Translations under genes and position numbers: made by a program | Notes under the pieces: generated by a model | Told to the model about the DNA's origin: nothing | What the model saw: only the letters and a program-made list of their open reading frames with translations | Databases searched by the model: none | From: Apiotrichum sp. Y4204 | Lineage: Eukaryota; Basidiomycota; Tremellomycetes; Trichosporonales; Trichosporonaceae | Direction: 5' to 3' | Length of the DNA: 64,000 nt | Assembly: GCA_025531455.1 (NCBI GenBank) | Contig: JAMYHL010000023.1 | Span: forward strand, 186,001 to 250,000 | Part shown: positions 22,696 through 33,880 of the stretch, piece after piece | How the letters are laid out: the number at the start of each line of letters is the position of its first letter | How positions within the stretch are numbered: position 1 is the first letter of the stretch

Positions 22696-23022
22696 ATGAA
22701 GTTATCGCTACCAAGTTCGCCGTCATCGTTATTCTCAATGAGGCCGCCAACAGTTCCCCCCGGGCCGCGACGTCCCTATTCTTGTGTCAACCGCCTCATT
22801 GACATTGTCAAATACACTTGCTTCGACACCGTGCGTCCAGAAAAGGACACCGAGGACACCGAGCCTTCCACAATTCTTGTTGGTGATGATGAAATGGCGA
22901 AAGGTGCGAGAGATTCCGGGGCGAAAACCGCGGTGCTCGCCGTGGCGGCGGATGGAGGACAATTCGTGGTCAAAGTCATCGCCGCACATGCAGGTCCTCC
23001 TCCGCCGCTTCCGCCAGGTTAG
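22696..23022 (+). CDS. Doubtful ORF, Pro-rich C-terminus
   Basis: A 108-residue open frame starting MKLSLPSSP and ending in a PPPPLPPG tract at a TAG. The same frame is open again for about 70 Pro/Ala/Leu-rich codons after that stop, so this may be a broken gene or a first exon whose splice sites I could not fix. Codon content from residue 45 to 95 (STILVGDDEMAKGARDSGAK) looks protein-like, but no family is recognised. Confidence 0.28.
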   Translation: MKLSLPSSPSSLFSMRPPTVPPGPRRPYSCVNRLIDIVKYTCFDTVRPEKDTEDTEPSTILVGDDEMAKGARDSGAKTAVLAVAADGGQFVVKVIAAHAGPPPPLPPG

Positions 23023-23269
23023 CCGCTTTCGCTGGTCCCACTCCTGCCCCCAACAGCAGAAGCTGAGCTTCAACATCCCCGAACTGCTCCTCTCCGAATT
23101 GCTCTTCCCAAGGCTGCTCTTCCCACCGCAGGCGTACAGTTAGCTCTGCTACTCCCGCTGCGTCCGCTGGTCTTCCCCCCCGCCCCTCCGGCCTCTGCTG
23201 CCGCCGTGGCAAACCGAGCCGCTACACCGCTCTTGCTCTCAACCTCAATCAACGATCAGTTGTGAACTT

Positions 23270-23357
23270 CATCTTCGGACCTTCTGCGCCTCACAAAAGC
23301 GAAATCCCGGCATCATCTTCGGACCTTCTGCGCCTCACAAAAGCGAAATCCCGGCAT
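23270..23357 (+). repeat. 44-bp tandem duplication, 2 identical copies
   Basis: A 44-base unit starting CATCTTCGGACC and ending CCCGGCAT occurs twice head to tail without a difference, so the duplication is recent. 44 is not a multiple of 3, so it shifts any reading frame through it. Confidence 0.95.
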
Positions 23358-24189
23358 ATCCTCGTGAACAACATCAAACCCATCAAGCCTATCACTGTTT
23401 CCGGTCAGCCTGTGACGGTCATGGGATTCTCATCGCCTTCAAGTTGCTGCGGAAGACTCGACAACAGCCAAAGTTGTCGTGGACCATTATCTTGACAACC
23501 AACCTCTTCGAGGCCCTGGCGCTCGTACTGAGACTGTTCCCATCCCCCACCTCGTACAGTGTGGTTTGCTCTCGGGGTATCCACCATTTCGGCAACCTTG
23601 GCATCCTACCTGCCGCCAAGCACTGCCGGGGAACAGAGATCAGTGTGAGACAAGGCTCGTCGCCTCGCTGGCCATGGAAGCGGCCGTGGAAGCTGCGGCA
23701 TTCGACATGACCGCTCGAAGCACTTTGGGCCCGGCTGTCGCTTTCAGTTAAGCGTCCTTTGGAAACTTTGCGAAGCTATCCCAACACGAACTGCCCCCCT
23801 ACCGCCCAGAGCGAGAACTGCCACAATCCCCACCTCGGGCGACTGGGAAACAGCGAAACGATTTGAGGGTACGATTGGGTCACTCGTCGGCTCCACGAAT
23901 CTTGGCAGGTTCACTTCCCCCAATGTGAGCAGCGGGGCCACGGTACGGTGCGGTCCTCAATCTCTCGGCCTCTGGTCCGTCAGGGTGTTAGGAATGCGGG
24001 CGACGGCAGCGGCGGCGAGTGCGGATACGCGCTGCGGTATACGGGTATCGGCGAGATAGGCTATGCAGAATATCGAAAGAGATATGGATTGATCGAAAGA
24101 CGTCGGCGTCAAGAACGGCCTGCAGCAGCCCTGCCGGCCGCTCCATCGCCGCGTCGTGCACGACGCCACCTCCGACGCCGAAATCGTGA
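23358..24189. other. Unresolved tract before tRNA-Thr
   Basis: Three overlapping open frames of 60-90 codons on the plus strand (about 23400-23750) with fair codon content but no recognisable family and no consistent splice chain. Nothing is recognised from 23755 to the tRNA. It could be a decayed gene continuing from 22696. Confidence 0.35.
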
Positions 24190-24284
24190 GCCCCGTTAGC
24201 TCAGTGGTAGAGCGTGTCACTAGTACCAGCGTCCAATCAGGTCCGGTCATGACAAGGTCAGTCGTTCAAGTCGGCTACGGGGCA
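24190..24284 (+). tRNA. tRNA-Thr (anticodon AGU), with 23-nt intron
   Basis: Acceptor GCCCCGT/ACGGGGC, D arm TAGCTCAGTGGTAGAGC, anticodon stem TGTCA/TGACA, loop CT-AGT-A then a 23-nt intron. T arm AGTCG-TTCAAGT-CGGCT, discriminator A. Spliced length is 72 nt. The mature part is almost identical to the tRNA-Thr(CGU) gene at 14045-14139, while the introns have diverged strongly. Confidence 0.93.
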
Positions 24285-24314
24285 GAGGTCGATTCCGGCG
24301 CATGTCGGGTGAGC

Positions 24315-24319
24315 TTTTT
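24315..24319 (+). terminator. Pol III terminator of tRNA-Thr(AGU)
   Basis: T5 run 30 bases past the tRNA 3' end. Confidence 0.7.
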
Positions 24320-24479
24320 GGGCGTGGAGAGTGAGCAGAGCAAGAAATCAGGTCGATAAGGGCTCTAGAACTTTAGAGGATCAGAGAATCAGCAGTCAGC
24401 GAGCAGAGATATCCCTTTCGGGGCCAGACTACAGTGTCTATTCATACAGTCATTTACGATCCCACCCGTCTCATGTATT

Positions 24480-26429
24480 TTACCGCTGATGGCCGAGCTC
24501 GAGGAACTCGCCAACGAGCCCGATACCTGTGCCCAGTCCCGTGCCGAGGCCGCTGAGCGTCGGGTCAGGCGGGCGGACGAGGGGGGGCACGCCGCGCACC
24601 GCGCGCCACCGGTTCGTGACGGCGTACACCTCGTCATCGACAAGAATCGCAAAGTCCTTGAGGAACTTTTCCGACGACTCCCAGTTGCGGTGGTCGAGCA
24701 CATCGTCGCCGTGCAGCGTGAACTGCGGTTAGAATGGTTGAGTGGAAATAGCTTACTTCGGTGATGTAGCCGTGGAACGCCTCGACGAGGTCGTACTTGC
24801 CGCGCAGGAGAATCATGCGGTCGCGCACACTCGGGAAGAGGATGCCGTCGATTGCGTGCTCGTGCGGCAGCGTGCGCTGGACCGGAGTCGGGCGGAGAGA
24901 TGGAGGGAGCATGTACTCGTGGTTGATGCGGAAGCTGCAGGGTTAGCCTGATTACGCTGGGGGGGCAAGCAGTTCTGCACTCACTTGTTCAGATGGTATG
25001 TGATGAGTTGGAGGGCCTCGGTCTTCCTATCAGCCGCCTCGTCGCCCTCCATGCTCTGCCGCAACTCCTCCTGCAACCGTTTCCGCTCCTCGACCTGCGC
25101 GGGCGTCATGTTGTTCGAGGCGGTGAGAATCATACTCGGCGAATTTGGCATTGCCGCCGAGGTCATGTGGGCGACCGCGTTGCGGAGGTTGCGCTGGCGC
25201 TCGGCCTCTGGCGTCTGTGCTTCATCGTTCCCCGAGGAACGCGGCGTCATGTCCGCTGGTGGCGGATAGGACATTGTCTTCTGCGGCATCCAGCTCGACG
25301 ACGGCCCGGGGCCCGCGACGGACGCCAGCTCCGGATCAGGGAAGAGGAAGTCCCACTGGCCAAATGACGGGACCGTGTTCTGCGCGCCGCTGCCGCTACC
25401 ACTGGCGTAGGGAGTCCCCCCAGTCGGGCCGGCGCTCATCGGACCAGGAGACGCGCGGAATCGCTTCTCCCCAAAGTCGCTGTCCCCGCCGTCTCCTGGG
25501 GGCGTGTCCGTACTGCGTTTCCGTTTTGGCGGGGCGCCAAACGCCGCGGTGCTGGTCTCGGGCTTCTTGCGAAGCTGCGGCACCTGGATGCCAGGATTCG
25601 CCTTCTCCATCTCCTTGGATGCCTTGAGCGCGACGAATGCCTCGTACGCGGTATCCGTATCGGCACGGTTGAGGATCGCATCCAGCTGGGCCGAGTTGAG
25701 ACCCAATCGCGGGAGACATGAGCCCATGCCTGGAGTCAGAGATGTTCACGGGTATGAAGGCAAGCTGGTCTTCCACGTCAAACGCGCAGCTCGACCCACT
25801 CCAAACCACACCAATCTCCACTCACCTTCACCGATAAACGTCGCCATGGACTTGACCATACTCCTGAGGTCCTTATTCTCCTTGAGGAGGTTGCGCACGA
25901 GGAGGAGCATGAGCTCGACACGCTCCTCCTTGTCGCCCGAGAGGATCTCGACACGCGCCTCGAGATCGCGAATCTGGCATCAGTATCAGGATGTTGTAAT
26001 TTCAAGATAATCTCGTCCGTGCGGGGGCGGGGTGCTGCGGAGTGCGGGGTAAACCCGGAGCCGGAGATAGATGCGGCCTTTGCTCGCCGTCTCGCAGCGG
26101 CGTTCCTGACCGTCCCCGAATCGCTACGACCGCAAGGCCGGTTCCATGTACTCACATACTGTTGTTTGCGGAGACGGAACTCGCGCTGTGCAATGCGGTT
26201 CTGCGCTTTGCGGATCTGGGTGGAGCTGGGGTTAGTCTTGTGCAATGCGTAAGATCAAGCGGGGCGATAGCAGCGTACAATCGCTGGCGGATGGTGTCAA
26301 GCCCGTGGATCGTACCGCCGCCGGACTCGCTTTCCTCACTCACCTCGACTTCTTGCCCTGCTCCTCGAGCTCCTCATCCTCGAGGTCGTCGTCGGCGGGC
26401 GTGCCCTCGGTACTCTTCTTCGCCGGCAT
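24480..26429 (-). CDS. bZIP transcription factor with C-terminal DUF3425-like domain
   Basis: Six exons, complement join(24480..24722, 24757..24934, 24985..25729, 25826..25973, 26156..26225, 26344..26429), 489 residues, all phases consistent. The basic region IRKAQNRIAQREFRLRKQQY spans residues ~33-52, and a leucine-zipper-like helix (IRDLEARVEIL to RNLLKENKDL) follows at once. This is the AP-1/MeaB-type fungal bZIP layout. Residues ~100-345 are Pro/Ser/Gly-rich linker, probably the activation region. The end (LPPSLRPTPVQRTLPHEHAID, then SVRDRMILLRG) resembles the DUF3425 domain that accompanies such bZIPs in fungi. Target genes cannot be read from sequence; nitrogen or stress control is typical of the family. 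It is divergent from EMC5. Confidence 0.85.
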
Positions 26430-27548
26430 GGCGGCTGAACGTACGGCGGTGACGGGTGGATGGGGTGCGGCGCGGAGCGGTTTCAAAGTCCCGTGGATGG
26501 AAAGTTGTAATGTTGTGCGTTGTGTTGTTTGAAGATTATAAGATCCAAGATCGCGGTTCAAGGTCCCAGGTTCTCAGATTCAGGCTAATAATAGTGACCG
26601 GAATTCTAGAATAGAGGGAAATGGGCGGCGTTGAGTAATCTCGAGGAGAGTAATGTTGGGGAGTCACAACGATCGAATGCCGGCGCGTTGGCCGGTCGTC
26701 GAGTGCTGATGTGATCGAAAAGAGTGCGACGGCGTGAACAAAAGCAACGCACCGAGGACTATACTGTATGACGACGTGCGATGGGCTGAATGGAGCGCAG
26801 TGGTGGTGCGACAGAGTAGAGCCAAAAGTTGTAATGCACAACAAGGAGCTCCCAAAGTGTGCCGATGGTGGTGCTCAGTGAATAATCCAATTGACCTTGA
26901 CGACATCGGGTATTCGACTCCCGCGCGTTCACATTCTCCCACAAATGCACATATCTCTGCCCGCAACTGGAAAACTAGCACAGCGAAGCTGCAAGACCAC
27001 TAGGGAGCAACACGCATGCATGCGTACAAAGAAAAGTTATGTCCGCTCGGGAAATACAAAAACCAGCGATCTGGTCTACGAGTCTCGGCCTCGGCCTCGG
27101 CCTTGCAGTTCGGGGGTCGGCGCGCCGAGCGCCGCGGTATTCGTGAGCCGCAGTTGGATGTGTATCAGCCGCTGGCAAGCCCTCGAGTACCGGTTGGGAC
27201 GTAATTGTCCACCTTTTGCGGGTAACTCGCGATGCGCACGTACTCGCATGCTTGTCACTTCTTCGTCTTCATGATCCTGGCGGCATGGCTTGTCTAGGCT
27301 GTCAAGATCAGCTCCATCTGCGTCGAGCACTCGAGTGGGGCGTCAGCCACACCCCGGCGGTCATAGACTGAAGCACCTGCGATCGATGCATGACACAAGA
27401 CGGAGATGGAACTAACTCCGCACCATGCGAGCACCACCTCATCTCGCCTTCACCCTCCACAGCTGGTCGTCGTCGCCATCACAGTCCAAGTCGATGAGGA
27501 TGACGAACTTCATGTCATCGATCGACACAATCCCTCCATCCATCCAGC
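26430..27548. promoter_or_regulatory. Divergent spacer bZIP/EMC5
   Basis: 1.1 kb with no supported gene. It must hold both promoters. Its base composition is less GC-rich than the genes around it. No specific site is claimed. Confidence 0.4.
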
Positions 27549-28157
27549 ATGCTCGCACGAATTCTCGTCGGCATCTCCGTCCTCCTCCTGCTACACGGTA
27601 CGCCCCCCTTTCGAGCAACGCTGACACGCAGCCGGATTCTCGGTGTATGAGCGTGCGTATTTGCTGGCTCACGATGATGGTCCTCAATCCATCCATCTCC
27701 ATGCTAGCCTAGTCATAACCCCACTGACCACGACTCACGCCAGACCTGAGCACGCTCAAGGCTCTCGGGCGGAGCGCGATTGGCATTGGCCTTCCGTCCT
27801 CTGTGAGTGGTTGCGAGCGAGGCGACGTTGGCGCGATGTCGGCTGGAGGTGATGCTGGATCCAGCACCACCTCTGTGCCTCAGCCGCCTTCCCCGGCTCA
27901 CACTCACACCAGATCACGTACGAGGCGCTGGTGGCGCTCGCAATCTTCCTCCCGAGCGTTGCGCTCGCGACTCCCGATTTGCAGGACGTGACCTTCCGCG
28001 GCGAGGTGGCCAAGCGGTGAGTCTTAGCGCCAGCACACGCTGAGCACACTCTGACGGCAGGTCCCCCGACGACGCGGACGCACGCATGGGGTTCATGCGC
28101 CTCAGTGCCCGTGGACGCGCGCTGTTTGGCGATGCTCCGGCCCCGAGTGCGACGTAA
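27549..28157 (+). CDS. EMC5: ER membrane protein complex subunit 5 (MMgT family)
   Basis: Five small exons, join(27549..27597, 27632..27652, 27744..27802, 27913..28016, 28061..28157), 109 residues. The second exon is only 21 nt. Family features: first membrane helix ILVGISVLLLLHAGFSVYEH starting at residue 5, an LSTLKALG linker, second membrane helix ITYEALVALAIFLPSVALA, then DVTFRGEVAKR and a C-terminal RGRALF motif shared with MMgT/Emc5. The EMC inserts tail-anchored and polytopic proteins into the ER membrane. All exon phases fit, which makes a chance assembly unlikely despite the tiny exons. It converges with ADA2. Confidence 0.88.
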
Positions 28158-28368
28158 CCTCCTGGACTTCTTCACTTCATAATGCATGCTGCTACGACTA
28201 CAAGATTATTTATTTATTCGCATGGTCGCCGGGCCCTCGCGGCGCCGGGACCATGGACCCAAAGGATAAAAAGGAAAGAATGGAGGAGGAACGCGTGATC
28301 TACAATTGCTAACCCCGGTGGTCGCGCCGGAGGAGGAACAGTGGTGGATTCTAAAGTGCTCGAGCTGC

Positions 28369-30449
28369 TCACGGTCCGCCGTTGGTGATAGCGGTGGGCA
28401 TCATAGACGGCATAGACTGGGACTGGACGGCGAGATGCGGCAAGGGCTTGCCGGTCGTGATGTCGATCGGGACGCCGACGTGGTGGCCTTCCTTGCCTGG
28501 GCCGAGACCCTTGATGGTCGGGTCGTACATGAGCTTGAGGATGCCGTTGGCCACAAGGAAGTCGAAGATGCGCCCAGACTTGTTCACGTCGATCTTCATC
28601 ATCTTGCGGGCATCGCGGCGCTTCAACAAACCCTTGCGGCGCTCGTTCTCGCGAAGGTACGTCTCCTTGATGAGGAGGTACGGTTTCGGGAGAACACGTA
28701 GTGTCGAGCACAGGTTCTGCTCCTCGGCCGACAACAGGTCCAGCGACGCGGCGTTGGCCAGGTTGAGCGGAGTGGCTGTGGCGTCAGCTTGCATTTCACT
28801 TTCACCAAGTGATTGCTCAACTTACGAGGTTTGCGACCACCATGGCCAGCGACGCGCGGAGTCGGGTCGCGACTTGCGCGATCCTCGAGCTTGACGCCCG
28901 GCGGCGGCGTGCCGTGGAGGAAGCGGTGCTGGCCCGCGTTGATGCGTGCGCCGCTCCGGATAACCTCGGTCTGCTCGCGAGACTGCACAGGACGGTAACC
29001 AGCGCGGGTCGCCTTGGCGGCATCGTAGTGCTCCGCCTCGGCAGCAGTGGTTATGCCCATTCGGCGGTACTCCTGCAGCTCCGCGATTCGTCGCCGCAAC
29101 TGCTGCTCAAAAATGAGCCCCTCGACGAGGGCCTCAAAGTCCTCGGCAGTCTGCAGCTTGGCAAACACCTTGTAGCGCTGCACCAACTCGCGCTCTTCTT
29201 TTGGTCGTCTCCTCTCATTTGCGAGAATCTGCTGTCAGCATCTGAAAAGCAAGGGCCAACCTACCCTCTTGTGTTCTGTCAATGCGCGGTCAAAGATGAG
29301 ATCCTTTGCCGCTTCACGCTTGTCCAGTTTGCTAAAGTAAATGTCCAGCAGGGCGAGCTTGATCTCCAACTCGTCCTCGTCTTCAACGTCTTGCGGCGGC
29401 TCCAGACCCGCGTCGCTTCGTTTTCGCTTCTTGCTTTCGCCCTCCTCGTCGGGCTCCATTTTGACGTCTCCGTCCCCATCTTCTGATTTTGTTTTGCCTT
29501 CTTCCTCTTCTTCGTCGTCGCCTTCCTCCGCCTCGACCTCCATTGGTATTGAGATCTTGGCCTGAGGCTGCTCGTCACCGCCGTACTTGAACACGAGCCC
29601 AAACTCAATGTCCTTGACAGCCATCTCCGCTTCGTTGTCCACCTCGTGCTCGAACTCGAGACGACCAGGCATAAAGCCGCCGACTTCGTGATTTGTCGGT
29701 GCCGAGACGAGTGGTGCGGTGACCGCGGGGATGGCGTGAGGCTTGCGCATCTCCTCTATCCTGTCCTTCTTCTTCTGCTGGAACTCGTCCGGGTCAACCT
29801 CGAAGTTGCGCGACATGGGAGGCATATACGTGCGGTACTTTTCTGGCCCAATGTCGTCCGGCATGTCCTCTGGCCGTTTTGTTTCCGGGCCGCTCCCGAC
29901 GCCGAGGTAGGTCTCGAGGTAGTGCGTCTCGCAATCATCCCTCGTGCGCGTCCCTACGTGCTCGGCGACCTCTGTCCAGTTACCCAGGCCATACTGTATC
30001 AAACCCGAGATGAGGAGCAGCTCCTCGTCGGCACCCCAGTCGGAAGAAAAGATGGGATATGAGTGTTGTTCCTGAGGCATTAGCGATGGGGAGATAAGGT
30101 GAAGAGGCGACAGAGAAGCGGAAAAACTGTCTTTGTTGTCAATGGGGAAGACACTTACAACGACCTTGTATGGGTGCCAGGCCCTGTGCCGCTGCACCTG
30201 CTTTCCCTCAGAGAAGCATGTTGGGCAGAGGTCGACTTCCTCACATTCCTTGGCGGCGCATTTGATGCGAATGGTATGCGTGATATCGATGCCACAGCTG
30301 TCGCATGTGTATTTTACGCCAGGCTCGGTACCTAGGACGCGTCAGTAAGGGTCAAGGATGAGGAAAGGGTAGCAATAGCAATGTCGGCACTCACCAACGC
30401 GATCCTGCGCGGTGTCGACTTGGCGGGCTCTCCGCTGCGTGACGGTCAT
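28369..30449 (-). CDS. ADA2: SAGA transcriptional adaptor ADA2
   Basis: Five exons, complement join(28369..28775, 28826..29231, 29265..30071, 30159..30331, 30395..30449), 614 or 615 residues. The N-terminal ZZ zinc finger has its CxxC pairs (TCDSCGID, LCPTCF) and HRAWHPY. A SANT domain follows (WGADEELLLISGLIQYGLGNW), then an acidic linker and a C-terminal SWIRM-like domain ending in LVANGILKLMYDPTIKG. Ada2 links Gcn5 to nucleosomes in SAGA/ADA. The acceptor of exon 4 is a tandem GACAG-CAG, so one Gln may be included or skipped. The acidic stretch at roughly residues 225-285 is longer than in yeast. It is divergent from the amine oxidase across a 2 kb spacer. Confidence 0.93.
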
Positions 30450-32452
30450 GATAGGTGGCGCTCGAAAGGGAGTGGAAAGGGATGTTGCGATGCGCGGTGT
30501 GTATGATTGTGTGTGATGCGCGTCTGTCTAATGAGTACGAAGGTACAATATCGGTGGTGTGTGTATATGAGAGTGTCGATGTGGGGTCCGTTGGTCGCGG
30601 CACGTGCACGGACTAGAGCCGCTGTGAATGTAGATCGCAGTGATGGATGCGCGTGGGATGCTGCACAGCAGCGAACCTATGGCGACAAGACTCGGAAGTG
30701 GACGTGTCGAGTTTGAGGTGGTGTGGGACGCGAATGTGGAGGTTTGGTGCTGAGAACCAGTTGTCGCGCGACGTGTTGGTGTAAGGGACGCGGCGCGCGA
30801 CTGGGGCCACAAGGTTGGACGGGTCCTTTGTGATTGGGTAGAGAAAGAGCCAGCCGCTAGGGCATGTATCTATTGTGAATGCTGTGCGTGTCGGCGGCGA
30901 GGGAGCGGCGCGTGCGCGCTCGAGTGCCGCCGAGGGTAGAGATGGAGAAAGAGGTGTGGAAAGGAGAAGCAATGCAGAAACAGCCGGTGATGTAGTTATG
31001 CGCGATGCAAATGATGTTGTGTGGGATGGTGTGTTGAAATGGAAGAGATAGGGACCGCGAAAAGAGTTACAGTACAGGTTGGTGGTTGCCGGGGGAGCCG
31101 GGGAGCCGAGGGCGCGTGTGGCGGCAACGGATGCAGCCTGGCGCTATATGGATTCTTCTTGGTGTGGAGTAGTATGACGAGGGTGGCCGCGAGAGGGAGG
31201 CAAGGGCGCAGTGCAGATCCAAATGACTGCGTGACCTCACACACAGATCCTCGAAAAAAAAGGAGTGAGGCAGAGAAAAAGGGCAGAAAATGGGAAAAAG
31301 GGGCAGGGGTGGGGGGCAGTTGCGTGGAATTGCCCCTTCTCGATCGGAATGATGTTCCTCGCCCAGTCTCCAAGTAATCAAACTGGCAACGGGTCGCTTC
31401 CGGGTGGTCGAATTCGGGCCTGCGATGCGCTGTGGCGAATAACTCGCTCAAAATGCAGTCGTTTCGATGCGCACAAAGTGGGAGTGTGTAGCGCTTGTCA
31501 AGGGGCGTACAGTGGTGGTAATTAATCTGTGGGGGGACAAGAAATGGAGGAGAATGGTGGAATGCAAGAGGTGTCAACAAACGACACGGATGTTGGAAGG
31601 AGGGATAGAGGAGTGGGAGATTAATGATGCATGTGGGTGGAAGAGGATAACCGGAAGAGCGGCAGGGCGGGCCAGTGCGGGCTATTGGGTGCGGGGGGGC
31701 GCGTGGAGACAGACTGTATGGTGGAGTCCCTCCTCTCGGGGGTACAATACCCGCAGACACTCTGGCTGCAATCGCTCCAAATAACCAAATATCCGCACTG
31801 GGACAAAGGTCGCTCAGCCATTCCATCGTGCTTCAGGCCCAGGGCGGACCCACCAGGGGCCGCGGTATTCAGCTGCGCTTCAGCTGAGCCAGGCCTGCGA
31901 CCTGAGGGATCGTTTAGCACATCTGGGGTGTGTGTGTTCTGCTAGCTGCTGCTTCTCGCTCATATGACCCAGGTTCCTGTCTCAGGGTCATGTGCACGCG
32001 CGCCGCATGGCGTCCCAAGGGATCCTAGGATCTGCAACTCTGTCATGTTGTCCAAGCACTACAGCTGCGGCACGCTCAAAATCAACCCTCAGACAGGGTT
32101 CTTAGCTCCCTCCTTTCCGCTTTTGTCCTCTGAATGGTGAATGGGTGCTTCACTGCGCCTGCGGGTGTGGGTGGCGACCAGCCTTCAGCCTATTTCCCGG
32201 GATTACGGAATTATAATGCATGCGTCCTGTGGCATGTGGCATCCTTGCTCTCAGGCACGGAGAACGCGGCCTTGTCCGTGCATGTCATCGTCATGATGGA
32301 TTAGCCGGCAGTTACCGTGCAACCGACCGTGGTACGTACCAAGACTGTGGGGTGAGTCGTGATAAGAACATCGACTCCTGAGATCCGGAATAGAGGAGAT
32401 CTCTATCCTCCCAGCATTCCTCTCCACTTCATCCCCAGCCTCTCCTTACTCA
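30450..32452. other. 2 kb divergent spacer ADA2/amine oxidase
   Basis: One 276-codon minus-strand open frame (30996-31826) is present. It has no family motif, is low-complexity Pro/Ser/His-rich and starts without a convincing leader, so I do not call it a gene. The rest holds no recognised RNA or repeat beyond short A and T runs. Confidence 0.5.
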
Positions 32453-33880
32453 ATGGCCCAGATCTTCGACACGATAATCATCGGCGCGGGGTGGGCGGGC
32501 GCCGTCGCCGCGCGCGAACTCGCCACTGCCGGCCGCTCCGTGCTCGTTCTCGAGGCGCGCGACCGCGCCGGCGGCCGCGCGCGGACGTGGGCATCCGGGA
32601 ACGCGCGCATCGATCTCGGATGCAGCTGGATCCACGGGTACAACGAGGGCAACCCCGCGCGGGGGATTGCGTCTTCTCTTGGAGTGGTGAGTGGGAAAAG
32701 AGTAGACTTATGCTTATGCCAGGCGGCACACATTCCGAAACCCCTCCCAGGCGCAATCTACGGCCCCGACGGCCCCCTGTCTCCTGAAGATGGCGCGAAG
32801 CTCGGCGCCGCCCTCGCCGCCGCACAGGCCGCAGCACGCACGCCGTACCCCGCCCCCGCGCCAACAGCGTCCCTCGCCGACTCGCTCTTCGCCGCCAACT
32901 CGCCTCTCGCGCAGCTCGGCGACCTCGGCCGGGGCTTTGCACGCACGCTCGAAGTGCCCCTCGGCGTGACCCTCGAGCAGGCATCAGCCCGCTGGGCGGG
33001 GTGGGAGGCCGCGACGAATTTTTCGGGATCGGACGCGGCACCCGCTGGCGGGTTCCAGGGCGTGGTGGAGCGTGTCCTCCAGCAGGCGGTGGAGGCCGGC
33101 GCGACGGTCCGCCTCGGCACGCAGGTGCTCGGGATCAGCGACAGCAACGAGGTCGTCGGCGTGCGTACCGAGACCGAGGAGTTTGCCGCGCGCACCGTCA
33201 TCTCCACGATCCCCCTCGGCGTTCTCAAGACCCTACCCGTCGGCTTCTTCGCGCCACCCCTCCCGCCCCGCCTCGCGGACATTGTCACCGGCACACACGT
33301 CGGCGTCCTCGAGAAGGCCGTGCTCTCGTACCCGCGCACATGGTGGCCGCGCCCCGAGGCGGTGGGTAGCTACGTCTTCCTCCCGACCTCGAGCATTTCC
33401 CCCTCAGAGTCCTCCTCAATCGACGAGATTCTCTCCGCGGCGACCCTCGTTACCGCCAACCTCGCCGCGCCTTCGCTACCCGGCGGCACACCCGCGCTGC
33501 TGACGTACATCTCCGAGACGCCTGCGCGCCTCCTCCTTACCCGCCCCGAGGACGAGGTGCTTGCGGGCCTGCACGCGTTCCTCGTTAAGCGGTTCGGCAT
33601 CACCGACACCGTCCCGCAGCCGGAAGAGGGGGTGTTTACTATGTGGCTGCGTGACCCGCTCGCGAGGGGTGCAACCACTACGCCGTCGATTGTCTCGAAC
33701 GGCGAGCGCTCGCCCATGGACTTCAAGGAGCTCAGCCGCCCGATCTGGGATGGACGGCTCGGCTTCGCGGGCGAACACACTGAGATGGACAATCGCGGCA
33801 GTGTTGCTGGCGCCGTCATCTCTGGCCAGCGCGAGGCTGCCCGCGTTGAGCGCTGGCTGGCAAAGAACAAGAGGGGATAA
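32453..33880 (+). CDS. FAD-dependent amine oxidase (polyamine oxidase-like)
   Basis: Two exons, join(32453..32686, 32723..33880), 463 residues. The start shows the Rossmann dinucleotide site IIIGAGWAGAVAARELA with EARDRAGGRA, and the end shows the FAD-covering motif GFAGEHTEMDNRGSVAGAV, together the flavin amine oxidase layout of Fms1/polyamine oxidases and plant PAOs. It probably oxidises spermine or spermidine derivatives. There is no signal peptide, so it is cytosolic, and it lacks a clear peroxisomal SKL end (KKNKRG). The 36-nt intron GTGAGT...CCAG has length 3n and no stop, so reading through it adds 12 residues. I splice it because the donor, acceptor and length match neighbouring introns and it would interrupt the conserved N-terminal domain. 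Confidence 0.87.
   Translation: MAQIFDTIIIGAGWAGAVAARELATAGRSVLVLEARDRAGGRARTWASGNARIDLGCSWIHGYNEGNPARGIASSLGVVSGKRVDLCLCQAAHIPKPLPGAIYGPDGPLSPEDGAKLGAALAAAQAAARTPYPAPAPTASLADSLFAANSPLAQLGDLGRGFARTLEVPLGVTLEQASARWAGWEAATNFSGSDAAPAGGFQGVVERVLQQAVEAGATVRLGTQVLGISDSNEVVGVRTETEEFAARTVISTIPLGVLKTLPVGFFAPPLPPRLADIVTGTHVGVLEKAVLSYPRTWWPRPEAVGSYVFLPTSSISPSESSSIDEILSAATLVTANLAAPSLPGGTPALLTYISETPARLLLTRPEDEVLAGLHAFLVKRFGITDTVPQPEEGVFTMWLRDPLARGATTTPSIVSNGERSPMDFKELSRPIWDGRLGFAGEHTEMDNRGSVAGAVISGQREAARVERWLAKNKRG

Noticed and set aside
30996..31826. 276-codon minus-strand ORF in the ADA2/amine oxidase spacer
   Set aside because: Low-complexity Pro/Ser/His composition, no family motif, and no promoter-like leader. 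Long open frames arise easily in GC-rich DNA.
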